This document shows positions 28,283 to 36,429 of a DNA stretch of 64,000 nt, in pieces. The notes beneath the pieces are model-generated. The model was not told the origin of the DNA. It did not search any database and saw only the letters and a program-made list of their open reading frames with translations. Source of the stretch: Bacteroidia bacterium (GTDB lineage Bacteria > Bacteroidota > Bacteroidia > Cytophagales > Flammeovirgaceae); NCBI GenBank assembly GCA_030425505.1, contig JAUIAB010000006.1, positions 1 through 64,000 of the forward strand, given 5' to 3'. Within the stretch, counting starts at the first letter, position 1. Each line of letters opens with the position of its first letter. The translations under genes and the position numbers were made by a program.

Positions 28283-28663
28283 TTAGTTAAATGTCATACC
28301 TTTTTTTATAAAATCATAAGGGTTTTTTATGATATAAGATTTTTCAATTGCTAGAATGATTGGTGTTAAAATTGCTTTTGGGTTGTATTTTAAATAAGTT
28401 AAAATATCTTCATTCTCGCAATTAGATAAGTCTTCAAATATTTTTTTTTTCAGTTTTTTATCATTAATTAAAAATTTAGGTTGAATAGATAGTTTATCAC
28501 ATATATCCATAAGCATAGTTTCTGTTAACCTACTATAATTAATATCTATCTCTTTAACTTTAAGCTTGTCAATAGATTTTAAGTAGATTAAAGCTTTCCT
28601 TTCATCCATATCAAATGAATCAAAAATATAAGTTGCTTCTCCAGCTTTTGGTTTTATATGCAT
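28283..28663 (-). CDS. Hypothetical protein, 126 aa
   Basis: I do not recognise this protein. It is a soluble, lysine- and isoleucine-rich 126-aa product with no signal peptide or membrane helix. It starts with MHIKPKAGEATYIFDSFDMD and ends KNPYDFIKKGMTFN. Codon use and base composition match its neighbours. It sits 4 bp after mscS and 12 bp before the lipoprotein gene, so it is probably translated from the same mRNA and shares their stress context. Confidence 0.6.
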   Translation of the reverse strand: MHIKPKAGEATYIFDSFDMDERKALIYLKSIDKLKVKEIDINYSRLTETMLMDICDKLSIQPKFLINDKKLKKKIFEDLSNCENEDILTYLKYNPKAILTPIILAIEKSYIIKNPYDFIKKGMTFN

Positions 28664-28667
28664 AATG

Positions 28668-29591
28668 CTATGATGGTTTTGAGTTTTCAGAAACTACAAA
28701 TTTTGATTTTTCTATTTGTTGATGTAATTCTTTCCCACCTTTGATTCCAAAGTCTAATGTTCTTATAGGGAAAGGAATCGTAATATTATTGTCATCAAAT
28801 GTTTTCTTTATAGCAATTATTGCTTCACTTCTAGCTTCTAAATACCCAGGATGATCAGGATAGTCAATCCAAAACATTACTTTGAAGTTTATTGAACTGC
28901 TTCCAAACTCTGTATAATAGAAGTTAATATCTTTTTCTTTAAGCAAAAATGAAAAGCTATTTACGGTATCTAGAGTTATTTTTTTTACTTTTTCTAGATC
29001 ATCGCCATACGATATACCTACTTCTAAATCAATTCTTCTCTCATGAGTTTGAGTAAAGTTTGTAAGAATATTTTGATAAATTTCTTTATTAGGTATAAGA
29101 ACATGAAGTCCCTGAAATGTTCTTACTGTTGTTATTCTAAGGTCTATGGAATCTACTTTTCCAAGATAGTCTTGAAATTGTATTATATCTCCTACTTTTA
29201 TAGGTTGCTTAATTATAAGAAAGACACCAGAAAAAAAGTTGGCTATAATATCTTGAAAAGCAAAACCTAGTGCTAAACCGATAATACCAGCACCTGCTAG
29301 TAGAGATGTTACTGTTTGGTCTAACTTAAGAATATTCAATGATATAATAATCCCTATTATCAATATACTAAACCGTACAAGTGTTGCTACGAGACTGTTT
29401 AGTACTTTTTGATTGGAAAATCTGTTTAATACTTTTTTTGCGAGAGATCTGAAAAATTTAGAGAGAATTGCAAACAGAATTAATACAAAAATCGCTACAA
29501 CAAAATTAGGAAGCATAGCTGTTAGTGTTGATAGCCACCCTTCTAATTTCTCTACTAGAATGCTTATAGCCTTATTTACATTGAAATCCAT
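28668..29591 (-). CDS. Small-conductance mechanosensitive channel (MscS family)
   Basis: This 307-aa inner-membrane channel opens on hypo-osmotic shock. It has about three membrane helices at 20-125, the glycine/alanine-rich pore helix LLAGAGIIGLALGFAFQDIIANFFSG near 86-111, the MscS beta domain (IKQPIKVGDIIQFQDYLGKV near 128) and a C-terminal alpha/beta domain ending about 290. The layout is that of E. coli MscS rather than the large MscK type. It follows dps by 35 bp. Confidence 0.93.
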   Translation of the reverse strand: MDFNVNKAISILVEKLEGWLSTLTAMLPNFVVAIFVLILFAILSKFFRSLAKKVLNRFSNQKVLNSLVATLVRFSILIIGIIISLNILKLDQTVTSLLAGAGIIGLALGFAFQDIIANFFSGVFLIIKQPIKVGDIIQFQDYLGKVDSIDLRITTVRTFQGLHVLIPNKEIYQNILTNFTQTHERRIDLEVGISYGDDLEKVKKITLDTVNSFSFLLKEKDINFYYTEFGSSSINFKVMFWIDYPDHPGYLEARSEAIIAIKKTFDDNNITIPFPIRTLDFGIKGGKELHQQIEKSKFVVSENSKPS

Positions 29592-29626
29592 GAACTTAAT
29601 TATTTATTTTAAATAATGTAAGTATC

Positions 29627-30160
29627 TTACTTTTTCTCGGAAAAAGCGGTGAACATCCAGTGATTTTTTTCAATTTGTTTTATAAAACCTTTAACCATGT
29701 CTTCAGTTCCGCTATCTCCTGTTTCGATGGCTACATCTAAAACATCAAACATTTCTTCTAGAAGCATTCTGTAGTCACTTAGCAGCTCAGAAACCATCTG
29801 GTCTGACTCTAAGTTTGAAGGAGATTCTTTGATATTTGAAGCTTTAAGGTATTCTCTCATTGTACTTAATGGAGTTTTACCAAATACTCTTATCCTTTCG
29901 GCTAAAACATCAATTGCTTCTACAGCATAATTATATTGCTCTTCTAATTTCTCATGTATATCGAAAAAATCTGCTCCTTTAACATTCCAGTGGAAATTTC
30001 TAAGCTTCTGGTAGTGAACATTAAAACTTGCTAAGAGACCATTCATCTTTTCAACAATTTCCGATGTTTGCTCAGTACTGTAACCTAACTTACCATATGT
30101 TTTTCTTGAAACCTTAGTTTTATCTAAGTCTAGTTCTTTTACATTATTATCCATAATCAT
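29627..30160 (-). CDS. dps: Dps-family DNA-binding/ferritin-like protein
   Basis: Dps dodecamers oxidise and store iron and protect DNA under starvation and oxidative stress. The 177-aa protein has the ferroxidase site in QKLRNFHWNVKGADFFDIHEKLEE (near 56-79: His, His, Asp and Glu ligands), followed by ELAERIR-like helix VLAERIRVFGKTP. The N-terminal 30 residues are lysine-rich and could bind DNA. Two methionines (MIM) open the protein; the second is equally possible. It is the first gene of the likely dps-mscS-126 aa-lipoprotein operon. Confidence 0.93.
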   Translation of the reverse strand: MIMDNNVKELDLDKTKVSRKTYGKLGYSTEQTSEIVEKMNGLLASFNVHYQKLRNFHWNVKGADFFDIHEKLEEQYNYAVEAIDVLAERIRVFGKTPLSTMREYLKASNIKESPSNLESDQMVSELLSDYRMLLEEMFDVLDVAIETGDSGTEDMVKGFIKQIEKNHWMFTAFSEKK

Positions 30161-30337
30161 TAAAGTTTACTGTACATATTTACATATATCGTTCCATGCA
30201 ATTCCTAGCTATAAATAGCATAAAAAACGAAAGTTTTATGTAGAAACGAGGGTACTTAGTGTGTGTTTATTCTACACTTTTATGGAAAGAATTAATATTA
30301 GTCGAATTATATGGATTACTAAAAAGTACAATAAAAC

Positions 30338-31753
30338 TTAATGAAAGGCTGTGTCAAAATAGATAGAAAACTCTGTCCCTTTATCTTTTATGCTTTTTAC
30401 AGCGATATCTGCTTTATGAGTATTAATAATGTTTTGAACAGTTGTTAGCCCTAATCCCATTCCATCTTTTTTGTTTGTGTAGAATGCATCAAATAACTTC
30501 TCAAGTTCTTTTTTAGGAATCCCACTTCCATTGTCTTTAATTTTAGCAATTATTTTTTCATTTTTCTTCAATGTTTCAATGGTTATTGTACCATTTGAAT
30601 GAGTTATTGCTTCAATAGCATTAAGTATTAAGTTCAAAAACGCAATTTTTATATAGTCTTTATCAACATTTATGGGAGGAAGGTTATTCTTAAATTTTTT
30701 GACCAGCTTTATTTCACGAAGCTGCATTCTATCTTCTGTTGCAAGAAGAGTTTCTTCAAGAATTTGATTTATCGAATATTTCTCCAGTTTTAAGTCTTTT
30801 GGCTTAGATGATTCGAGTAAGTCTGTTATCAGGGTATCAATTCTTAATGTATTTCTTTTAAGAATGTTTATATAGTCTTTCGTTTCAGGTATGGTTTCAA
30901 TTAACTCTTCTAGTTGTTCTAAAGAAAGAGATATGTTAGTTAAAGGATTTCTAATTTCATGAGCTATGCTGCGTGCTAATTTTCCTGTAGTGGATAGTCG
31001 TTCTGTTTTTAAAAGCTGACTTCTAAGATCTTTCTCTTTTGTTATATCTTTAACTATTCCTTGATAAATTCTTTTTTGATTGTCATCAATAATTTCAAAA
31101 AAGCTTATTAATACAGTTATTGGTTTTTTTTGCTTGTTTAAAAGAATTACTTCTTTACTTTCAACGTTTCTATTTGTTTGAAGCTCTTTTTTTAGTTTTT
31201 CAAACGAAAGCTTATTTTTAAAAAATTGTTTAAAGTTTTTAGTGCCTTTAGAGTGAAAAAAATGTTCTTGGAATTCGCTATTTGAGTCGATAATATTTAG
31301 ATTTTTATCTACTATAATTACTGGTATTATAGATTTTTCAAAAAGCTTATTGTATTGATCCTTTTTTACTGCTACTTCAGCGTCTATTTCAGCCTGACTG
31401 GCATTAGGGGTTAGATATAGGGTTAGATCTGAGTTTGTATAAATTACTTTTATTTGAAAGTTGCCATTATTTATTCTTGTATTTATTATGAATTCAAATC
31501 TGTTCTCTTTAAAGATTTTTTTATTTAGTATTTCTAAAACTATATATTTAAATATTTCATCTATTCTTCTGCCAATAGTAAGCTTTTGATCAATAAGAAA
31601 GGTTTTTTTGAATAAGCTATTGGCTTTAGCTAGAAGGAGGTGATTGATAGTAGTTGTTTCTTTTATCGGAGAGTCAAATACAGCTACGCAAATAGGAAGG
31701 TTATCTATTACACTTTCTAGTTTAGGTTCGGATAATTCGGTAATGTTTTTCAT
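30338..31753 (-). CDS. PAS-domain sensor histidine kinase (NtrB-like)
   Basis: This is a soluble sensor kinase with two PAS-like regions (about 10-110 and 130-240), HisKA with the phospho-acceptor in SIAHEIRNP (His 265 from this start) and a HATPase domain (IKDNGSGIPKKEL, then GMGLGLTTVQN). The gene product lacks membrane helices. The ATG at 31753 is preferred: a longer frame to 31804 would read 17 codons out of the 83-bp leader repeat. It lies downstream of an NtrC-type regulator and a receiver gene, so these form a signalling set. Confidence 0.9.
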   Translation of the reverse strand: MKNITELSEPKLESVIDNLPICVAVFDSPIKETTTINHLLLAKANSLFKKTFLIDQKLTIGRRIDEIFKYIVLEILNKKIFKENRFEFIINTRINNGNFQIKVIYTNSDLTLYLTPNASQAEIDAEVAVKKDQYNKLFEKSIIPVIIVDKNLNIIDSNSEFQEHFFHSKGTKNFKQFFKNKLSFEKLKKELQTNRNVESKEVILLNKQKKPITVLISFFEIIDDNQKRIYQGIVKDITKEKDLRSQLLKTERLSTTGKLARSIAHEIRNPLTNISLSLEQLEELIETIPETKDYINILKRNTLRIDTLITDLLESSKPKDLKLEKYSINQILEETLLATEDRMQLREIKLVKKFKNNLPPINVDKDYIKIAFLNLILNAIEAITHSNGTITIETLKKNEKIIAKIKDNGSGIPKKELEKLFDAFYTNKKDGMGLGLTTVQNIINTHKADIAVKSIKDKGTEFSIYFDTAFH

Positions 31754-31756
31754 GTA

Positions 31757-31839
31757 TTTAAAATTTGTGACTGACTTAATTTGTTTGACACACATCTTAA
31801 TCATTGCTTTTTGTGTGCCTTAACTTTAAATCAGACATG
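31757..31839 (-). repeat. 83-bp leader repeat, copy 2 (upstream of the PAS kinase)
   Basis: On the minus strand this sequence runs from 31839 to 31757 and ends 3 bp before the kinase ATG at 31751-31753. It is 83 bp long like copy 1, with 66 of 83 positions equal by hand alignment, and includes aaggcacac and gtcacaaattttaaa. It occupies the gap between the NtrC-type gene (stop at 31861) and the kinase gene. Confidence 0.8.
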
Positions 31840-31860
31840 GTCTATTCCATCTGTTAGTTT

Positions 31861-33258
31861 TTAATCTTCTTCGCTACCAATACCATAAGCTGAAATTTTA
31901 TTGTAAAGTGTTTTTCTATCAACTTTTAAGTTTCGTGCTGTTTTAGCCTTATTAAAATTTGTTTTTTGTAGCATCTTAAGAATTGCCTTTTTTTCTGCAT
32001 ATTCTGCTACTTCTTTAAGTGAATCTAAATGATAAATAAGAGTATCATCTTCTACAAAGCCATTGTCATTAGTGATTGGATTTAGTATTTCTTGATGTAA
32101 GTGGTTTAAATGTATTTTTTGCTTATCACAAACTAGAGTAGCTCTTTTAATGATATTCTTCAACTCTCGAAGGTTTCCATACCAAGAGTATTCTTTTATT
32201 TTTTTAAGGGCATTTGGTTCAAACCCTTCTACTTGTTTATTGAGTTCTTCATTTGCAAGTTCTAAAAATAATAAGGCAAATGGCTCTATATCATCTTTTC
32301 TTTCACGAAGCGGGGTTAAATTAATATTAAATTCATTTAATCTGTGATAAATATCCTCTCTAAATGCATTATTTATTACTGCTTGTTTTAAGCTTTCATT
32401 TGTTGCAACTATAATTCTTATATCTACAGAGATGTTTTTATTTCCTCCTACTCTTTTTACCTGCCTTTCTTGTAATACTCTGAGCAATTTAATTTGATTC
32501 TCATAACTTAAGTTTCCTATTTCATCCAGAAATAGTGTTCCGCCATCTGCCTCTTCGAAGCTTCCTTTTTTATCGGTAACCGCACCAGTAAATGATCCTT
32601 TTACATGACCAAAGAGCTCACTTCCAGCTAGCTCTTTAGGTAATGCACCACAGTCAATAGCTATAAAGGGTTTGTCTGATCGATTACTTTTTTGATGGAT
32701 TGCTCTTGCAACATACTCTTTACCTGTCCCTGTTTCGCCAGTAATAATTACTGACATGTCTGTTGGTGCAATAAGTTCTATATGCTTATGTACCAACTTT
32801 GACTCTGAGCTCTTTCCTACTAAATAGTCAGCTTGAGCTTTGTTTTTTCTTTTACTCTCTTTCGAGGGAGCTTTTTTATCTGAAATGCGTGTTTCTGTTT
32901 TGCTATTTAGTGCTTTTTTTACAGTCAAAAGTATTTCATCAGGATAAAGAGGCTTTGTAACATAGTCATAAGCACCTTTTTTTAATGCTTTAACTGCTAT
33001 TCTGACGTCAGAGTAGCCAGTAATAATTATTGTTTGAAGTAGTTTATTCTGCACTTTTATTTTTTCAAGAATTTCTAATCCAGAAAAATCAGGCAATCTA
33101 AAATCACATAGAAGCAAATCGGCAGCATTACTATCAAACCATTGGAGAAAGCTTTTACCGTCATGAAAAGAGCTTACCTCAAACTCATTTTTCTTAAGGA
33201 ATTTTTCTAGTAGCAAGCAGGTATCCCTATCATCATCTACAATTACTATTTTCTTCAT
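31861..33258 (-). CDS. Sigma-54-dependent response regulator (NtrC type)
   Basis: This three-domain transcription activator of 465 aa has a receiver domain (1-120, phospho-acceptor Asp 52 in CDFRLPD), a sigma-54 AAA+ domain with Walker A GETGTGKE near 171 and the sigma-54 contact loop GSFTGA near 218 (a variant of GAFTGA), and a Fis-type helix-turn-helix at the end (ARNLKVDRKTLYNKI near 440). It therefore works with RpoN, whose gene is not in the window. It follows the receiver gene directly (stop and start adjacent) and precedes the PAS kinase. Confidence 0.94.
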   Translation of the reverse strand: MKKIVIVDDDRDTCLLLEKFLKKNEFEVSSFHDGKSFLQWFDSNAADLLLCDFRLPDFSGLEILEKIKVQNKLLQTIIITGYSDVRIAVKALKKGAYDYVTKPLYPDEILLTVKKALNSKTETRISDKKAPSKESKRKNKAQADYLVGKSSESKLVHKHIELIAPTDMSVIITGETGTGKEYVARAIHQKSNRSDKPFIAIDCGALPKELAGSELFGHVKGSFTGAVTDKKGSFEEADGGTLFLDEIGNLSYENQIKLLRVLQERQVKRVGGNKNISVDIRIIVATNESLKQAVINNAFREDIYHRLNEFNINLTPLRERKDDIEPFALLFLELANEELNKQVEGFEPNALKKIKEYSWYGNLRELKNIIKRATLVCDKQKIHLNHLHQEILNPITNDNGFVEDDTLIYHLDSLKEVAEYAEKKAILKMLQKTNFNKAKTARNLKVDRKTLYNKISAYGIGSEED

Positions 33259-33609
33259 TTATAAAGCTGTTTTAATGGCTTCTATGATTTGCTGTCGTTT
33301 GAAAGGCTTAGAAATAAAATGATCTACTTTTAATTTTTTTGCTTTTTCTTTTTCAGCTCTGGAATCATAAGCACTAACTATTATTATTTTACTATTAATT
33401 TTCCTGTTTTTAATGGTTTTGATAATATCAAACCCTGAGCCATCTGAGAGGTGTAAATCTACTATTATTGCATTATATTCTTTATGCTCTATTTTCTTTT
33501 TTGCTTCACATACTGAGTTTGCAGTTTCGCATATTAACTTTTGTGTTTCAAGAATTTTTTGTAGTAAAATGCAAATTTCTAATTCATCATCAATTATTAA
33601 GACATTCAT
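33259..33609 (-). CDS. Single-domain response regulator
   Basis: This 116-aa receiver domain alone has acidic pocket IIDDE (7-9), phospho-acceptor Asp 51 (VDLHLSDGSG) and the conserved Lys in ISKPFKRQ near 101. With no output domain it may act as a phosphate sink or relay for the kinase, or bind a partner protein. It is the first gene of the set, adjacent to the NtrC-type gene with no spacer. Confidence 0.92.
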   Translation of the reverse strand: MNVLIIDDELEICILLQKILETQKLICETANSVCEAKKKIEHKEYNAIIVDLHLSDGSGFDIIKTIKNRKINSKIIIVSAYDSRAEKEKAKKLKVDHFISKPFKRQQIIEAIKTAL

Positions 33610-33738
33610 GTTTTAATAAGTGGATCTTTGATTCTCCCTATATCTTACAAATAAATTTGGTTTATTAAAAACTTGTGGAGTAAAAATTATTATGGTTTTA
33701 ACAAAGTAGATTAATATTTTCAAAGTATTATTATAGAA

Positions 33739-34191
33739 TCAAACCTTGTTTTTTGTATCAATCACTATTGTCACAGGACCGTCATTTATTAGTTCTACTT
33801 GCATATTTGCTCCAAACTCACCTGTCACAATTTCTTTTTTCAATATTTGAGAAAGAGTTTGAATAGTCTCTTTATAAATAGGAATAGCGGTATCTGGTTT
33901 TGCTGCATTTATAAAAGAAGGTCTATTTCCTTTTTTAGTGCTTGCATGAAGAGTGAACTGGCTAATTAATAGTATTTCGCCATCAATATCATTCATAGAT
34001 AAGTTCATTTTTCCGTCATCGTCATTAAAAATTCTTAGCCCTATTATCTTTTTACATAGCCAAGATATATCTTCATGTTTATCTTGATTAGCAATCCCAA
34101 GTAGGATTACTAGGCCTTTTTTAATCTCTCTACTCTCTTTATTATTAATTGTTACACTAGCTTTTGATACTCGTTGTATTACTGCTATCAT
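33739..34191 (-). CDS. dtd: D-aminoacyl-tRNA deacylase
   Basis: Dtd removes D-amino acids (and glycine from tRNA-Ala) mischarged onto tRNA. The 150-aa protein begins MIAVIQRVSKASVTI and has the two active-site motifs SQFTLHA near 78 and NDGPVT near 138. Length matches the family exactly. It overlaps the end of lnt by 4 nt (ATGA type), so they are translationally coupled. Confidence 0.96.
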   Translation of the reverse strand: MIAVIQRVSKASVTINNKESREIKKGLVILLGIANQDKHEDISWLCKKIIGLRIFNDDDGKMNLSMNDIDGEILLISQFTLHASTKKGNRPSFINAAKPDTAIPIYKETIQTLSQILKKEIVTGEFGANMQVELINDGPVTIVIDTKNKV

Positions 34192-35798
34192 TGCTTTCTT
34201 TTTCTAAAAATCAGACTTTTTACAAGCACTCCTAAAAATAACGCTATTGTTATAAACGAGCTTATTCTTCCTATGTAATCTCCGTGTTTAGTATAAAATG
34301 TAACATGATCATTTTGAAAAATCACTTCCCTCAGGGCAGCTTGTTCATCGTATTTAGTCTTCTTAATTCCATCTCCCTTTTGGTTAATAAAGCAAGATAT
34401 TCCCGTATTCGCTGATCTGGCAATAGACTTCCTGGTTTCAACAGCTCTTAAGCTTGCAAAAGCGAGGTGTTGTTTGTACCCAGGCGTTTCTCCCCACCAA
34501 CCATCATTGGTTATTATTGCTAGAGCATTTGCACCCTTTTTTACGTATTCTCCAACAAACTCCCCATAGACTGACTCATAGCAAATCACCGGCGCCATAC
34601 CAACTCCTTTGCTGTTATTGAATACATCTCTTTCTCTTTGAGTACCCAAGCCACCAGAGGATCCTCCAAAGTTTAGTAATAGAGGTTTGAATATTATTGG
34701 GAAAGGCACTTTTTCTGCTCCTATGACTAGTTTCGATTTGTGGTAAACTTCTTTTTCTCCTTTTTCATTGATATACAATGCCGCATTGAATATATCGTAG
34801 TAGCCCATAGATTCTTGATATCGAGATGTCACTGTTTTTGGGGCATTACCATAAAGTTGATAGCTGGTTATCCCCGTTATTAGCGGTATAGGACTTGTTT
34901 GTTTGTCTACCAATTGGATGTTTGGATCCATAGCTATGGCATCTTCATTTACATGTTTGTGAAGAGCAGTTTCAGGCCAAAGAATAAAAGAAGTGCTATC
35001 TGTTACTTCTTTTTTTGTAAGGCTTATTAATCTTTCTATCTGGTTAGGATATGGTACATGTGTTAGTTGGTTTCTTTCTCCTGTCTTTGAGTTGTAGTTG
35101 AATTTTTCTTTATAGCAGTCTAAGTTTGGTTGAACTACTACAACTTCTATTGGAGTTCCTTTTTCTTCATAGTTGTAATAGGTAAATAAAGAAAATGCTA
35201 TTGGTATAACTATTAAAACAGAAAGTGAAAAAAGCTGTTTTTTCTTTTTTAAAATTATTGAAAAGAGCAAAATATTAACTACTAAAATCCAAAGACTTCC
35301 CCCAAATGTACCAGTATACTCATACCACTGCACTAATGAAGGAGTATAGGCAAAGGCATTCCCCAAATTCAGCCATATCCAGGAGAAGTCCCAGTGTAAA
35401 TGAAGGTACTCAAAAGCTAACCAGGCTAGTAAGAATACCCAATAACCATATTGATCTGTAGTTCTCTTTCGGATGAAAAGATAAATAGCCACAGGTAACA
35501 ACATCAGCAAAGAGTTCATGCCCCAAGCTGCTAATGTTGCCCAACCTGATGCATTCCAAAGCCACCAGTAAGCTACTATATTCCAAAAAATAAAAAATAA
35601 GTAGCTGGAAGCTATTATTTTAAGTGTTTTTCTTGAAGAGTTAGATTGTATTATTTTTTCAAATGAGTAGAATAATGGAACAAATCCAATAAAAGTAAAA
35701 AATGTGGTGTATGGATACCAGCCTAATCCAAGTACTGCTCCTCCTAAGATCGAAAGAAATAAAGGCGTATTAAACCATCTGTTTTCACTTTTATTCAT
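34188..35798 (-). CDS. lnt: Apolipoprotein N-acyltransferase
   Basis: Lnt adds the third acyl chain to the N-terminal cysteine of lipoproteins at the inner membrane. The 536-aa protein has six to eight N-terminal membrane helices (about 10-215), then a nitrilase-like periplasmic domain with the Glu-Lys-Cys triad: WPETALH near 274, KSKLVIGAE near 344 and VICYESVYGE near 400, and a final membrane helix near 512-530. Several lipoproteins encoded in the window (GldB, the BtuG-like protein) would be substrates. Confidence 0.93.
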   Translation of the reverse strand: MNKSENRWFNTPLFLSILGGAVLGLGWYPYTTFFTFIGFVPLFYSFEKIIQSNSSRKTLKIIASSYLFFIFWNIVAYWWLWNASGWATLAAWGMNSLLMLLPVAIYLFIRKRTTDQYGYWVFLLAWLAFEYLHLHWDFSWIWLNLGNAFAYTPSLVQWYEYTGTFGGSLWILVVNILLFSIILKKKKQLFSLSVLIVIPIAFSLFTYYNYEEKGTPIEVVVVQPNLDCYKEKFNYNSKTGERNQLTHVPYPNQIERLISLTKKEVTDSTSFILWPETALHKHVNEDAIAMDPNIQLVDKQTSPIPLITGITSYQLYGNAPKTVTSRYQESMGYYDIFNAALYINEKGEKEVYHKSKLVIGAEKVPFPIIFKPLLLNFGGSSGGLGTQRERDVFNNSKGVGMAPVICYESVYGEFVGEYVKKGANALAIITNDGWWGETPGYKQHLAFASLRAVETRKSIARSANTGISCFINQKGDGIKKTKYDEQAALREVIFQNDHVTFYTKHGDYIGRISSFITIALFLGVLVKSLIFRKRKQ

Positions 35799-35807
35799 TA
35801 ATATCTT

Positions 35808-36320
35808 TTAGTTTTTGAATATTAACATAAACAAAAATGTTAGAACAATTCCCCAGATTAACATACTTAACCCTTGGTCTAAAGCAATATCCTGAGCGGA
35901 TAGCTTTTGTAAGCTAGAAAAAACTTTTTCTATTTCTTCTTTCCCAATACTTTCCTGAAGCTGCTCAGCAGCCTTTTCTAGTCTATCAATAGAAGCTTTT
36001 TTGTGTTTTAAAACAATACTCTCACCTTGATTGCTACCCTGAAGATATGCTCCAAGCATTAAACTATGTATGCCTGAAGTTACTAAGGTTAATAGGAGCC
36101 CTATTAATAAGCCTTGCTGAGGTCTTAGCTTATGTTGATTGTATTTATCTCTAAATACTTTAAAAGTGAAAATGAATGAAATGGCATAAAGTGGTAAATA
36201 CAAGTATCTATATCTGCCAAATGGATTCTCACCTAATTGATCAAGAATCAAAAAAAAGCAAAAAACAATTGTTGCTGTTATGCTACTAACTATAAGGAGA
36301 CTGACTACTTTTCTTTTCAA
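35808..36320 (-). CDS. DUF4199-family membrane protein
   Basis: This 170-aa protein has four likely membrane helices (about 7-27, 40-56, 73-95 and 150-168) with an amphipathic charged helix, KKASIDRLEKAAEQLQESI, between the third and fourth. The layout and length fit DUF4199, a Bacteroidota family without known function. It precedes lnt by 9 bp and is probably cotranscribed with lnt-dtd. It is divergent from comEC. Confidence 0.75.
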   Translation of the reverse strand: MKRKVVSLLIVSSITATIVFCFFLILDQLGENPFGRYRYLYLPLYAISFIFTFKVFRDKYNQHKLRPQQGLLIGLLLTLVTSGIHSLMLGAYLQGSNQGESIVLKHKKASIDRLEKAAEQLQESIGKEEIEKVFSSLQKLSAQDIALDQGLSMLIWGIVLTFLFMLIFKN

Positions 36321-36429
36321 CGTCTAGTTTTTTATGCGAATATAAAGATCATCTACTCATATTTATTTTGTCATGAAGTAATTATATATATAACTTGAAA
36401 TTATATCTTGTGCTTCATACAAACTAATA

